64,000 bases of DNA from Acidimicrobiaceae bacterium (GTDB lineage Bacteria > Actinomycetota > Acidimicrobiia > Acidimicrobiales > Ilumatobacteraceae), in assembly GCA_020637235.1 (NCBI GenBank), contig JACJWG010000012.1, positions 89,812 to 153,811 on the forward strand, read 5' to 3'. The translations under genes and the position numbers were made by a program. Below the pieces are notes generated by a model. That model worked only from the letters and a program-made list of their open reading frames with translations. It was not told where the DNA came from and searched no databases. Positions within the stretch are counted from its first letter, which is position 1. Each line of letters opens with the position of its first letter. Positions 33,465 through 40,862 of this stretch are shown here, piece by piece.

Positions 33465-34900
33465 GCATCGGGCCCGGCATCCGACCGGTGCTGCCCGACG
33501 GCCTCGTCGTCGTGGTGAAGGAGGAGTGCGAGACGTGCCGGATGGTGGCCCCCCTCCTCGCACAGTTCGAGTGCACCGTGTACACCCAGGACGACCCGTC
33601 GTTCCCGCACAGCGTGTCGCCGATCCACGACGCCGACCTCTCGGTGAGCTGGCACCACGAGATCGAGACGGTGCCGACCCTCGTCAGGGTGATGAACGGC
33701 GTCGAACTGGAGCGCACCGTCGGGTGGTCCCGAACCGACTGGCAGCGCATCACGGGGCTGGCACATCTCGGCGACGACCTGCCCGTGATGCGGCCGGGCT
33801 GTGGCTCGATGAGCGTCGACCCCGATCTGGTCGACGGGCTGCGAGCCCGCTTCGGTGGCCACGTGCTCACCTCACGACGCATCGAACTCGCCGACCTCGA
33901 CGACGAGATGGAGGCGCTGTACGACCGCGGTGTCACCGACGGGTTGCCGGTCGTGCCGCCGACCGAGGAACGGGTGCTGCGCATGCTCACCGGCACCACC
34001 CGCGCCGCCGGCGAGGTGGTGGCCGTCGTGCCGCCCGACCTGGTGGAGGTGACCGTCGAGAAGATCGCGATCAACGCCGTCATGGCCGGCTGCCGGCCCG
34101 AGTACCTGCCGTGGGTGATCGCTGCGGTGGAGGCGATCTGCACCGACGAGTTCAACATCCACGGCGTGCTCGCCACCACCATGCCGGTGGGACCGGTGAT
34201 CGTGTGCAACGGGCCGGGCACACGCGCCATCGGGATGAACGGTGCCGGCAACGCCCTCGGTCAGGGGAACCGGGCGAACCTCACGATCGGCCGTGCGGTG
34301 CAGTTGGTGGTGCGCAACATCGGTGGTGGACGCCCCGGCGAGGTGGACCGCGCCACGCACGGCAACCCGGGCAAGATCAGCTTCTGCTTCGCCGAGCTGG
34401 AGGACGGGTCGCCGTTCACCCCGCTCGCCACCAGCCTCGGTGCGCCGCAGGGTGCGAACGCGCTCACCGTGTTCGCCGGCGAGGGCCCGCGCTGCATCGT
34501 CGATCAGCTCGCGCGCGACCCCGACAGCCTGGCCAACACCTTCGCCGCGTGCCTGCGCACCCTGCACAACCCGAAGCTCGTCCTGGGCTTCGACGTGATC
34601 CTGGTGGTCGGCCCCGAACACGCTCGGGTCTTCGCCGAGGCCGGCTGGGACCGCGACCGGCTGCTCGACGAACTGCACGCGAGGTTGCAGCTGTCGGGTG
34701 AGGACGTCGTACGCGGGGCCCACGGCATCGCCGAGGGCGTGCCCGAGCACCTGCGGACGGTGACGCTGCCGAAGTTCCGCCCCGGCGGCATCCTGATCGT
34801 GCACGCCGGCGGCGGTGCCGGACTGTTCTCGGCGATGATCGGCGGCTGGGCCAACGGCGACGTGGGCTCCAAGCCGGTGACCCGCCTGGTCGGCAACTAG
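33461..34900 (+). CDS. Thioredoxin-like domain fused to a UGSC-associated domain
   Basis: A 479-residue two-part protein. Residues about 1-110 are thioredoxin-like, with the redox motif C23-E-T-C26 and a TVPTLVRV block like the cis-Pro loop of thioredoxins. A linker with RPGCGS (near residue 116) follows. The large C-terminal part, from about residue 145, has GLPVVPPTEERV, EKIAINAVMAGCRPEYLP and a Gly/Asn-rich run (NGAGNALGQGNRAN). From recall, this domain occurs beside UGSC-type proteins in several bacteria, but its reaction is unknown to me. It starts inside the stop of the hydrolase gene. Its TAG stop is part of a -10-like box in front of the selenoprotein gene. Confidence 0.75.
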   Translation: MSIGPGIRPVLPDGLVVVVKEECETCRMVAPLLAQFECTVYTQDDPSFPHSVSPIHDADLSVSWHHEIETVPTLVRVMNGVELERTVGWSRTDWQRITGLAHLGDDLPVMRPGCGSMSVDPDLVDGLRARFGGHVLTSRRIELADLDDEMEALYDRGVTDGLPVVPPTEERVLRMLTGTTRAAGEVVAVVPPDLVEVTVEKIAINAVMAGCRPEYLPWVIAAVEAICTDEFNIHGVLATTMPVGPVIVCNGPGTRAIGMNGAGNALGQGNRANLTIGRAVQLVVRNIGGGRPGEVDRATHGNPGKISFCFAELEDGSPFTPLATSLGAPQGANALTVFAGEGPRCIVDQLARDPDSLANTFAACLRTLHNPKLVLGFDVILVVGPEHARVFAEAGWDRDRLLDELHARLQLSGEDVVRGAHGIAEGVPEHLRTVTLPKFRPGGILIVHAGGGAGLFSAMIGGWANGDVGSKPVTRLVGN

Positions 34901-34903
34901 GGT
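34898..34903 (+). promoter_or_regulatory. -10 box TAGGGT inside the preceding stop codon
   Basis: TAGGGT begins with the TAG stop of the thioredoxin-fused gene and ends six bases before ATG 34910. The selenoprotein gene may thus have its own leaderless promoter besides the operon transcript. Confidence 0.4.
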
Positions 34904-34909
34904 TCGGAC

Positions 34910-35434
34910 ATGAGCAAGCTGCTCCTCGACCCCACCAGCGAGCGCCGGGTCTCCGAGCGCACGCGTCTCGACCGTCCGACGTCGCTCGACGGGCAGGTGG
35001 TCGGACTGCTCGACATCAGCAAACCTCGAGGCGACGTGTTCCTCGACCGGCTCGAGGCCCGGCTCGGCGAGGCGGGCGCGACGGTGCGGCGCTATCGGAA
35101 GCCGACGTTCACCAAGCCCGCGCCGGTCGACCTGCGCCACGAGATCGCCACCAGCTGCACGCTCGTGATCGAGGCGCTCGCCGATTGAGGCAGCTGCACG
35201 TCGTGCAGTGTGCACGACATCGTCGATCTCGAGCGCCGCGGCGTCCCCGGCGTGTTCGTCGCGTCGGCCGAGTTCGTCCAGGCGGCGATCTCGCAGAGCG
35301 CCTCGCTCGGCTTCCCCACCGTGGCCCGTGTGTTCACCCCGCATCCGATCCAGGACCGCACCGACGACGAGATGCGTGCGTACGCCGATCTGGTCTACGA
35401 CGAGATCGTGGCCCAGATCGTCGCAGCCCCCTGA
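34910..35434 (+). CDS. UGSC-motif selenoprotein (in-frame TGA read as selenocysteine)
   Basis: If the TGA at 35186-35188 is read as selenocysteine the protein has 174 residues, with Sec93 in U-G-S-C (then TSCSVHD). Both flanks are in the same frame and look like one protein: SLDGQVVGLLDISKPRGDVF and ATSCTLVIEALAD before it, then VHDIVDLERRGVPGVFVASA and FTPHPIQDRTDDEMRAYADL after it. A hairpin of bacterial SECIS form lies just downstream of the TGA. The family name UGSC (seleno)protein is known from selenoproteome surveys (from recall), and Cys homologues exist. Function is unknown; the UxxC pair and thioredoxin-fused neighbour suggest redox or thiol chemistry. Conventional gene finding would stop at residue 92. 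Confidence 0.85.
35186..35188 (+). other. Selenocysteine codon TGA (Sec93)
   Basis: TGA GGC AGC TGC encodes U-G-S-C if recoded. Reading continues 81 more codons to TGA 35432-35434 in the same frame, which is not expected downstream of a true stop. Confidence 0.83.
35200..35218 (+). promoter_or_regulatory. SECIS-like hairpin for selenocysteine insertion
   Basis: Bases 35200-35207 (GTCGTGCA) pair perfectly with 35211-35218 (TGCACGAC), leaving the loop GTG. The first loop bases are G then U, as bacterial SelB-binding loops require, and 19 bases separate the TGA from the loop, inside the usual bacterial range. A competing smaller hairpin is CTGCAC-GTC-GTGCAG (35194-35208). SelB, if encoded elsewhere, would bind the first. 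Confidence 0.75.
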
Positions 35435-35447
35435 ACCCTCCTCAGGG
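35429..35447. terminator. Small hairpin over both stops, selenoprotein gene / mutY
   Basis: CCCTGA (35429-35434) pairs with TCAGGG (35442-35447). Each arm contains one of the two converging stop codons. Six base pairs with a seven-base loop make a modest terminator. Confidence 0.45.
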
Positions 35448-36380
35448 CAGCCGGTAGGCGTCGGCCTCGACGACCAGCAGGCCTTCGGCGACGAGGGCAT
35501 CGGCCAGCAGCCGCGCCCGTTCGGCGTCGCGGTCCATCGCCACGGCCAACGACGCTCGTGGCACGGGTGCGGAGCCGGCAGCTCGCAACAACGCCCCTCG
35601 GGCCTGGCGGTCGCTGCCGTCGAAGCGCGCCTGCCGCACACTCACCCCGGCCGATCCGACGGCGGGGTCGGGATCGGCGCCGCCGCGCCACGCGCACCTC
35701 GCTGCGACCGGGCACGCATCGCAGCCCGGACGCGACGGCCGGCACACCACGGCCCCGAGCTCCATGATCGTCTGGTTCCACGCCCACCACTCGCCCACCG
35801 GCGCGGCCGCATCGGCGATGGCCTGCACCTCGCGCCGACCCAACGTGCGACCCACCACTCGTGCATACACACGAGCGACGTTGGTGTCGACCACCGCGGC
35901 CTCCAGCTCGAAGGCGAACGCTCGCAGGGCCCGCGCCGTGTAGGGCCCCACGCCCGGCAGTGCCAGCAACTCGTCGAGCTCGGTCGGGAACCCGCCACGC
36001 GCCACCACGGCAACTGCCGCCGCCTGCAGGTTCCGGGCACGGCGCGGGTAGCCGAGTCCCTGCCAGCGACGGAGCACCTCGCCGAGCGGTGATGCGGCAC
36101 ACGCCGCCGCCGTGGGGAACGCGTCGAGGAACTCGAGGTACTTCGGCAGCACCCTCGGCACCTGGGTCTGCTGCAGCATCACCTCGCTGACGAGCACGGC
36201 CCACGGATCGCGAGTGCGGCGCCACGGCAGGTCGCGCAGACGCGGCTCGCCCCAGGCGAGGACGGCGTCGGCGAACGCCGGGGGGACCCCGCAGCAGGGA
36301 TCGACGCGAGGGTCGGTCAGTCCCAGACCTGCACGCCGTCGTAGGGGCGCTTGCGGTCGGGGGCGAACTCGCGCTTCCAC
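35442..36380 (-). CDS. mutY: MutY-type A/G-specific adenine glycosylase
   Basis: A DNA repair enzyme that removes adenine mispaired with 8-oxoguanine. It has LPWRRTRDPWAVLVSEVMLQ with the catalytic glutamate, a helix-hairpin-helix LPGVGPYTARAL, the catalytic aspartate in VVDTNVARVYAR and the four cysteines of the 4Fe-4S cluster in CRPSRPGCDACPVAARC. The C-terminus is short and lacks an obvious 8-oxoG-sensing NUDIX domain, as in many actinobacteria. ATG 36380 overlaps the upstream MaoC gene by 64 bases; the family-like part begins about 32 codons later, so the true start is unsure. Confidence 0.88.
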   Translation of the reverse strand: MEARVRPRPQAPLRRRAGLGLTDPRVDPCCGVPPAFADAVLAWGEPRLRDLPWRRTRDPWAVLVSEVMLQQTQVPRVLPKYLEFLDAFPTAAACAASPLGEVLRRWQGLGYPRRARNLQAAAVAVVARGGFPTELDELLALPGVGPYTARALRAFAFELEAAVVDTNVARVYARVVGRTLGRREVQAIADAAAPVGEWWAWNQTIMELGAVVCRPSRPGCDACPVAARCAWRGGADPDPAVGSAGVSVRQARFDGSDRQARGALLRAAGSAPVPRASLAVAMDRDAERARLLADALVAEGLLVVEADAYRLP

Positions 36381-36829
36381 ACCATCACGCGGCGACGGAA
36401 GTAGCAGACCTCCTTGCCGTCCTGGTTGAAGCCCTTGCTCTCGACCAGCACGGTGCCACGGTCGTTCTTGCTCTTCGACTCGGTGACCTCGAGCACGCGG
36501 GTCTCGGCGTGGATCGTGTCGCCGTGGAAGGTGGGGAACTTGTGCTGCAGGGTCTCGACCTCGAGGTTGGCGATCGCTGCGCCGCTCACGTCGGGCACGC
36601 TCATGCCGAGCACGAGCGAGTAGACGAGGTTGCCCACCACGACGTTGCGGCCCTGCACGCTCTCGCTCGCGAACCAGTCGTTGGTGTGCAGCGGATGGTG
36701 GTTCATCGTGATCATGCAGAACAGGTGATCGTCGTACTCGGTGATGGTCTTGCCCGGCCAGTGGCGGTACACGTCACCGACGACGAAGTCTTCGAGATAC
36801 CTGCCGAACGGGCGCTCGTGAACGGTCAT
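36317..36829 (-). CDS. MaoC-family hydratase, possible mesaconyl-CoA hydratase
   Basis: A 170-residue hot-dog-fold hydratase. The MaoC catalytic pattern appears as NHHPLHTNDWFA near residue 43 (Asn/His and Asp-like positions), followed by GNLVYSLVLGMSVPD. Such single-domain MaoC enzymes hydrate enoyl-CoA esters. Short MaoC proteins act as mesaconyl-CoA hydratase in the ethylmalonyl-CoA pathway of some actinobacteria; a methylsuccinyl-CoA-dehydrogenase-like gene 4 kb away and CoA lyases 12 kb away fit that role, though this is inferred. A leaderless -10 (TAGCGT on the minus strand) precedes it. Confidence 0.8.
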   Translation of the reverse strand: MTVHERPFGRYLEDFVVGDVYRHWPGKTITEYDDHLFCMITMNHHPLHTNDWFASESVQGRNVVVGNLVYSLVLGMSVPDVSGAAIANLEVETLQHKFPTFHGDTIHAETRVLEVTESKSKNDRGTVLVESKGFNQDGKEVCYFRRRVMVWKREFAPDRKRPYDGVQVWD

Positions 36830-36836
36830 GGGCGTG

Positions 36837-36842
36837 ACGCTA
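36837..36842 (-). promoter_or_regulatory. -10 box TAGCGT, minus strand
   Basis: TAGCGT ends seven bases before the MaoC start at 36829. It overlaps the stop of the upstream flippase-like gene (36840). Confidence 0.4.
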
Positions 36843-38147
36843 GCGGTCGCGTCGGGACGGCTCCTGATCCGTCCGTTCTCGTCGCGGCGCGGTCGGGACC
36901 CCGCCCGGCCGGGCGGCGCGACGAGCTGCGGTGCCCGACCCCGTGGTGCCGCTGGTGGTCTCGCTGTCGTGGCGCGGGCGCTGCCCGAAACGGGCGGCGA
37001 AGTCGAGCGCACTCTCGGGGTTGTGCGCCTGTTCGGCGGCGATGTCGCGCAGGCGCTGCAGCCGTTCGCGACGACGGATGCTCCACGGTCCCACGCGCAA
37101 CGACGCGTAGAGCACGCCGCCGAGCACGATCGGGAAGAAGAACTGGGCGAGCCGCCATGCGGCGACGCCCAGCACGGCGAGCTCGGCCGGGGCACCGAAG
37201 CCGATGAGCGCGGTGGACAGCGTGAGATCGATGACGCCGAGGCCACCGGGCATGATCGGGACGACGGCGAGCACGTTCGCGAGCCCGAAGGCGACGAGCA
37301 GCGCGTCGATGTCGGCCGAGTAACCGAACGATCGGAGGAACACCCAGAGTGCGGCACAGTCGAGCAGCCAGTTGGCCGCCGCCCAGCCGATGGTGCGACC
37401 GAGCAGCGGGCGATCGGCGGCGAGTTCCTCCAGACGAGACGCGATGTGTCGCACGCCGGCCGCCGCTCGGTTCTCGTCGAGGCGGAGCTTGCGGGCGATC
37501 CAACGGAAGATGCGCTCGGCGCGGCCCTGACCTTCCAGGAGTCCGAACACCAACGTGGCGACGAAGCCCATGATGATCACGCCCGCGATCGCGGCGGTCG
37601 CGTAGCCGGCGTTCACGCCCCGGATCGGGATCGAGATCACCAGCGACAGCCAGAACAGCACGTTGAGCACGACCGCCGAGCCGAGACCGGCGGTCGCGAG
37701 CGCGAAACCGGCGTCGGGCCCGGGGATACCCGACAGGGTCATCAGGCGGTACCCGAGCGCCGAACCGGCCGCGCTGCCGCCGGGCACGATGCTCGAGAGC
37801 GCCTTCGTGCTCATCTGGATGCGGAACAGTCGCCACGAGCTCACGAGGTGGCCGGCGTCGCCGAGCGTGGCGCGGGTGAGCAGGGAGTAGGCGTACAGCG
37901 CCGCGATCTCGAGCCCGAGTCCGGCCACGATGTAGAGCGGGTTGAGGTTCTGCAGCTCACCGGCGGCACGCCGCAGCTCGGGCACCACCGCCACGAGCGC
38001 GAAGTACGCCACCCCGAGGAAGAGCAGGAGCTTGAGGCCGAGGCGCACCCGGCGCACGAGCCGTCCTGGCCTCGGCGGACCACCTGTGTCGTCGACGCTG
38101 ACGCGTGGCAGTTCGCCGGTCGCGGTCAGCTCGTACTCGTGATCCAT
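36840..38147 (-). CDS. Lysylphosphatidylglycerol synthase TM-region/flippase-like membrane protein
   Basis: A 435-residue polytopic membrane protein of the UPF0104 group. It has about eight hydrophobic spans, the conserved PGGSAAGSALGYRL block near residue 122 and VVPIMPGGLGVIDLTLSTAL near residue 300, diagnostic of the MprF-like flippase domain. The tail of about 65 residues is Arg/Thr/Gly-rich and probably cytoplasmic and disordered. Relatives move lipids or polyprenyl intermediates across the membrane. The lysyltransferase domain is absent. GAGGGG just before ATG 38147 is a possible ribosome site. Confidence 0.85.
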   Translation of the reverse strand: MDHEYELTATGELPRVSVDDTGGPPRPGRLVRRVRLGLKLLLFLGVAYFALVAVVPELRRAAGELQNLNPLYIVAGLGLEIAALYAYSLLTRATLGDAGHLVSSWRLFRIQMSTKALSSIVPGGSAAGSALGYRLMTLSGIPGPDAGFALATAGLGSAVVLNVLFWLSLVISIPIRGVNAGYATAAIAGVIIMGFVATLVFGLLEGQGRAERIFRWIARKLRLDENRAAAGVRHIASRLEELAADRPLLGRTIGWAAANWLLDCAALWVFLRSFGYSADIDALLVAFGLANVLAVVPIMPGGLGVIDLTLSTALIGFGAPAELAVLGVAAWRLAQFFFPIVLGGVLYASLRVGPWSIRRRERLQRLRDIAAEQAHNPESALDFAARFGQRPRHDSETTSGTTGSGTAARRAARPGGVPTAPRRERTDQEPSRRDR

Positions 38148-38260
38148 CCCCTCTGTGTTAGCCGATCCGGCGTCGTGACGCCGACCACGGCGCCCACACC
38201 GCCCGTGCCGTCCACACGGGCCGACCCGGCCACACCAGGGTCGCGTCGACCGCCGGCCGG

Positions 38261-39259
38261 TCAGGCCGTCGGCTCGAACGCAACGACGATCCGCGCCAAC
38301 GCGTCGCGCACCCGCGGCCGGTGCACGGCGGGCACCTTGCCGAGATGCACGACCACCAGATCACGAGCGGGCTCCACGAGGGTGTACTGGCCCTCGTACC
38401 CGTGCGCTGCCATCGATCCGGCGAACTCCGGCCAGATCCACCAGTGCCGTCCGTATCCGAAGCCACCGTCGGGGTCGAACGCGATCTGGGTACGGCCGTG
38501 GTCGCGCCACCCCTCGGGCAGGAGCCGGCGGCCGGCCGTCACACCGTCGTCGAGGTAGAGCTGTCCGAAGCGGGCGAAGTCGCGCGCGGTCGCGTACACG
38601 AACGACGAGCCGACGAAGGTGCCGGCGTCGTCGAACTTCGGGACCGCGCTCGACATCCCGAGCGGGCCGAAGAGCCGCTCGGCGAGGTACGTCTCCATTC
38701 CTGGTCGACCGCCGCCGACGGCGTCGCCCACGATGCGGGCGACGATGTTGGTGGTGCCGCTCGAGTAGTTCCACACGCTGCCCGGCTCGTGCACGAGCGG
38801 CAACGCCGCCGCGTACGCCGCCATGTCGGCCTGCCCGCTGCCGTACAGCATGTCGATGCAGTGGCTGACGCTGTCGTCGACGTAGTCCTCGACGAACTCG
38901 AGTCCCGGTCGCATCTCGAGCAGGTCGAGCACCGTGATCGCGGCCTTGTCGGTGCCCTGCCAGGCGGGCACCGGGGCCGGCGCGTCGACCTCGAGCACCC
39001 CGTCGGCCACGGCGAGCCCCACGGCGGCGTGGGTGATGCTCTTGGCCATGCTCCACGACACCAGCGTCGTGTCCGCGTCCACCGGTCCCCCCGGCCCGAA
39101 CGCGGTGTCGGGCTGGCGGCCGTAGCGCTCGAACACCACCTCGCCGTGCTGGCACACCACGAGCGCCAGGGTGATGCCCTCGCGTTCGTCGGCGGCGAAG
39201 AGCTCGTCGGCGACGGCGGCGACGGCGGCTGTGGCGGCTGCGGCTGGCGGCTGGCTCAT
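38261..39259 (-). CDS. Serine hydrolase, class C beta-lactamase/DD-peptidase family
   Basis: A 332-residue enzyme. The SxxK motif is SMAK near residue 81, in the sequence VSWSMAKSITHA. The second motif position shows YSSGTTN near residue 180, and the late motif GYEGQYT near residue 296 replaces HxG/KTG. These features suit esterase-like EstB members more than true beta-lactamases. No signal peptide is visible, so it is cytoplasmic. ATG 39259 follows a TACCGT -10 by six bases (leaderless). Substrate unknown. Confidence 0.85.
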   Translation of the reverse strand: MSQPPAAAATAAVAAVADELFAADEREGITLALVVCQHGEVVFERYGRQPDTAFGPGGPVDADTTLVSWSMAKSITHAAVGLAVADGVLEVDAPAPVPAWQGTDKAAITVLDLLEMRPGLEFVEDYVDDSVSHCIDMLYGSGQADMAAYAAALPLVHEPGSVWNYSSGTTNIVARIVGDAVGGGRPGMETYLAERLFGPLGMSSAVPKFDDAGTFVGSSFVYATARDFARFGQLYLDDGVTAGRRLLPEGWRDHGRTQIAFDPDGGFGYGRHWWIWPEFAGSMAAHGYEGQYTLVEPARDLVVVHLGKVPAVHRPRVRDALARIVVAFEPTA

Positions 39260-39265
39260 GGCGTG

Positions 39266-39271
39266 ACGGTA
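39266..39271 (-). promoter_or_regulatory. -10 box TACCGT, minus strand
   Basis: TACCGT ends six bases before the serine hydrolase start, the leaderless spacing. The divergent nucleotidyltransferase gene starts 46 bases away. Confidence 0.4.
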
Positions 39272-39304
39272 GTCCGGCACCGTCGACCGGCCAGACTGGC
39301 ACCG

Positions 39305-40105
39305 ATGGACGACGTCGCAACGGCACTCGGCACGTACCTGGAGATCGTCGACTCGTGTGCGCCCGGCCTCGTTGAGGGTCTGTACGTGGTGGGCTCGTTC
39401 GCCCTCGACGACTGGCACCCGGGCCGCAGTGACATCGACATCGTCGCCGTCACCGCCGAACCCGCCACCGACGACGACGCCGGGCACCTCCTCACCGCGC
39501 ACGCCCTGCTCGCGGCGCACCAGCCGCGTCCGTTCGTCGACGGTCCCTACGTGGCGTGGGGCGATCTGATCACCCCGCCGATGGCGTTGCACCGCCCGTG
39601 GTCGCTCGAAGGTCGGTTGCACCACGACGGCGACTGCTTCGAGCTCAACCCCGTCACCTGGTACGTGCTGGCCGAACACGGCGTCACGGTGCGCGGGCCG
39701 AGTCCGGATCTGCTCGGCGTGTACCTCGACGTCGACGCACGGGTGCGGTTCGTCGTCGACAACCTCGCCGGCTATTGGGCACCGCTCGCCGACGGGATCG
39801 AGGCGGCCTGCGACGCCGATCCCGAACAGGCCTTCACCACCGACGCGTTCGAGTGGTGTGCGCTCGGCGCGCTGCGGCTGCACCACACGGCCTTCCGAGG
39901 CGGCGTGGTGTCGAAGCGCGGCGCGGGCGAGTACGGGCTGGAGGTGGCGCCGTCGCGGTTCGCACCGGTGCTGCGCGACGCGCTGGCCGTGCGAGCCGGC
40001 ACGTCGGTCCTCGGCGCGGCCGACTCCGGCCGGATGCGAGCGGCGGCCGAGCTGATCCGGTGGTGCGCCGACGCTGCCGCGACGGCCGCTGCGCCCGGCG
40101 TGTGA
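39305..40105 (+). CDS. Nucleotidyltransferase-domain protein, aminoglycoside adenylyltransferase-like
   Basis: A 266-residue protein. The catalytic motif GSFALDDWHPGRSDIDIV near residue 31 gives the G-S then D-x-D of polymerase-beta-type nucleotidyltransferases. A C-terminal helical part (LGALRLHHTAFRGGVVSKRGAGEY near 190) is like that of AadA-type enzymes and DUF4111 proteins. The family adenylates antibiotics in resistance cases, but chromosomal relatives often have unknown targets. I would not call resistance from this alone. It converges with the LOG gene, with a hairpin over both stops. Confidence 0.78.
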   Translation: MDDVATALGTYLEIVDSCAPGLVEGLYVVGSFALDDWHPGRSDIDIVAVTAEPATDDDAGHLLTAHALLAAHQPRPFVDGPYVAWGDLITPPMALHRPWSLEGRLHHDGDCFELNPVTWYVLAEHGVTVRGPSPDLLGVYLDVDARVRFVVDNLAGYWAPLADGIEAACDADPEQAFTTDAFEWCALGALRLHHTAFRGGVVSKRGAGEYGLEVAPSRFAPVLRDALAVRAGTSVLGAADSGRMRAAAELIRWCADAAATAAAPGV

Positions 40106-40121
40106 CCGGACGGACCGGTCA
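40103..40121. terminator. Seven-base-pair hairpin over converging stops
   Basis: TGACCGG (40103-40109) and CCGGTCA (40115-40121) pair perfectly around ACGGA. One arm holds the nucleotidyltransferase stop, the other the LOG stop. Confidence 0.6.
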
Positions 40122-40772
40122 GTCGGCCCGGTCGGCCGCGGGCGGACCCTGGATCACCGGGATCTGACCGGTGTCGCGATCGAGCCACTTGTTCGGCGTC
40201 TCGGGTGCCGGGGCGAGCGCCAGCGCCAGTGCCTCGTCGGCGGTGTGGGCCCGTTGCGCCAGCATCCGGTGCGACCGCCGCACGAACCCCGAGTCGACGG
40301 CGGTGTCCATCCAGTCGAACAGCGAGCCCCAGAACCGCTCGACGTCGAACAGCACCACCGGCTTGCGGACGATGCCGAGCTGGTTCCACGTGAGCAGCTC
40401 GATCACCTCCTCGACGGTGCCGAAACCTCCCGGCAGGGCGACGAAGCCGTCGCTCAGCTGCTCGAACCGGGCCTTGCGCTGGTGCATGTCGGGCACCACC
40501 TCGAGGGCGGTCACACCGCGGTGGGCCACCTCCGCCGACACGAGTTGCTCGGTGATCACGCCGATCACGTCGCCGCCCGCCGCGAGTGCCGCGTCGGCCA
40601 CCACGCCCATCAGCCCCACCTGCCCGCCGCCGTACACGAGCGTGATCCCGCGCCGCGCCATCGCCTCGCCGAGGGCGTGCGCGGCGTCGCGGAAGGCGGG
40701 CGACGACCCGAAGTTCGAGCCGCAGTACACGCACAGGCGTGCCTGACGAGGAGCGTTCCCGGACATCGGCAT
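40119..40772 (-). CDS. LOG-family nucleoside-5'-monophosphate phosphoribohydrolase-like protein
   Basis: A 217-residue Rossmann-like protein. It shows CVYCGSNFGSSPAF near the N-terminus, YGGGQVGLMGVVADAAL and the LOG/TIGR00730 signature PGGFGTVEEVIELLTWNQLG. LOG proteins split ribose phosphate from nucleotides, and in some bacteria make cytokinin bases. The C-terminal 40 residues are proline-rich and less conserved. ATG 40772 or 40766 can be the start. No partner enzyme is near it. Confidence 0.9.
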   Translation of the reverse strand: MPMSGNAPRQARLCVYCGSNFGSSPAFRDAAHALGEAMARRGITLVYGGGQVGLMGVVADAALAAGGDVIGVITEQLVSAEVAHRGVTALEVVPDMHQRKARFEQLSDGFVALPGGFGTVEEVIELLTWNQLGIVRKPVVLFDVERFWGSLFDWMDTAVDSGFVRRSHRMLAQRAHTADEALALALAPAPETPNKWLDRDTGQIPVIQGPPAADRAD

Positions 40773-40849
40773 GCGCCCAGCCTGGCACACACACCTGTGA
40801 CTGGTGCAACGACCTGCTCCCAGAAGAGGCCGCGAGCAGGCACGATCAC

Positions 40850-40855
40850 TACAGT
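40850..40855 (+). promoter_or_regulatory. -10 box TACAGT
   Basis: TACAGT ends seven bases before GTG 40863, a leaderless arrangement for the acyl-CoA dehydrogenase gene. Confidence 0.45.
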
Positions 40856-40862
40856 TCGCGCT

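Noticed and set aside
39305..40105. Streptomycin/spectinomycin resistance gene
   Set aside because: Only the general nucleotidyltransferase motif is present. No mobile context or other resistance genes are nearby.
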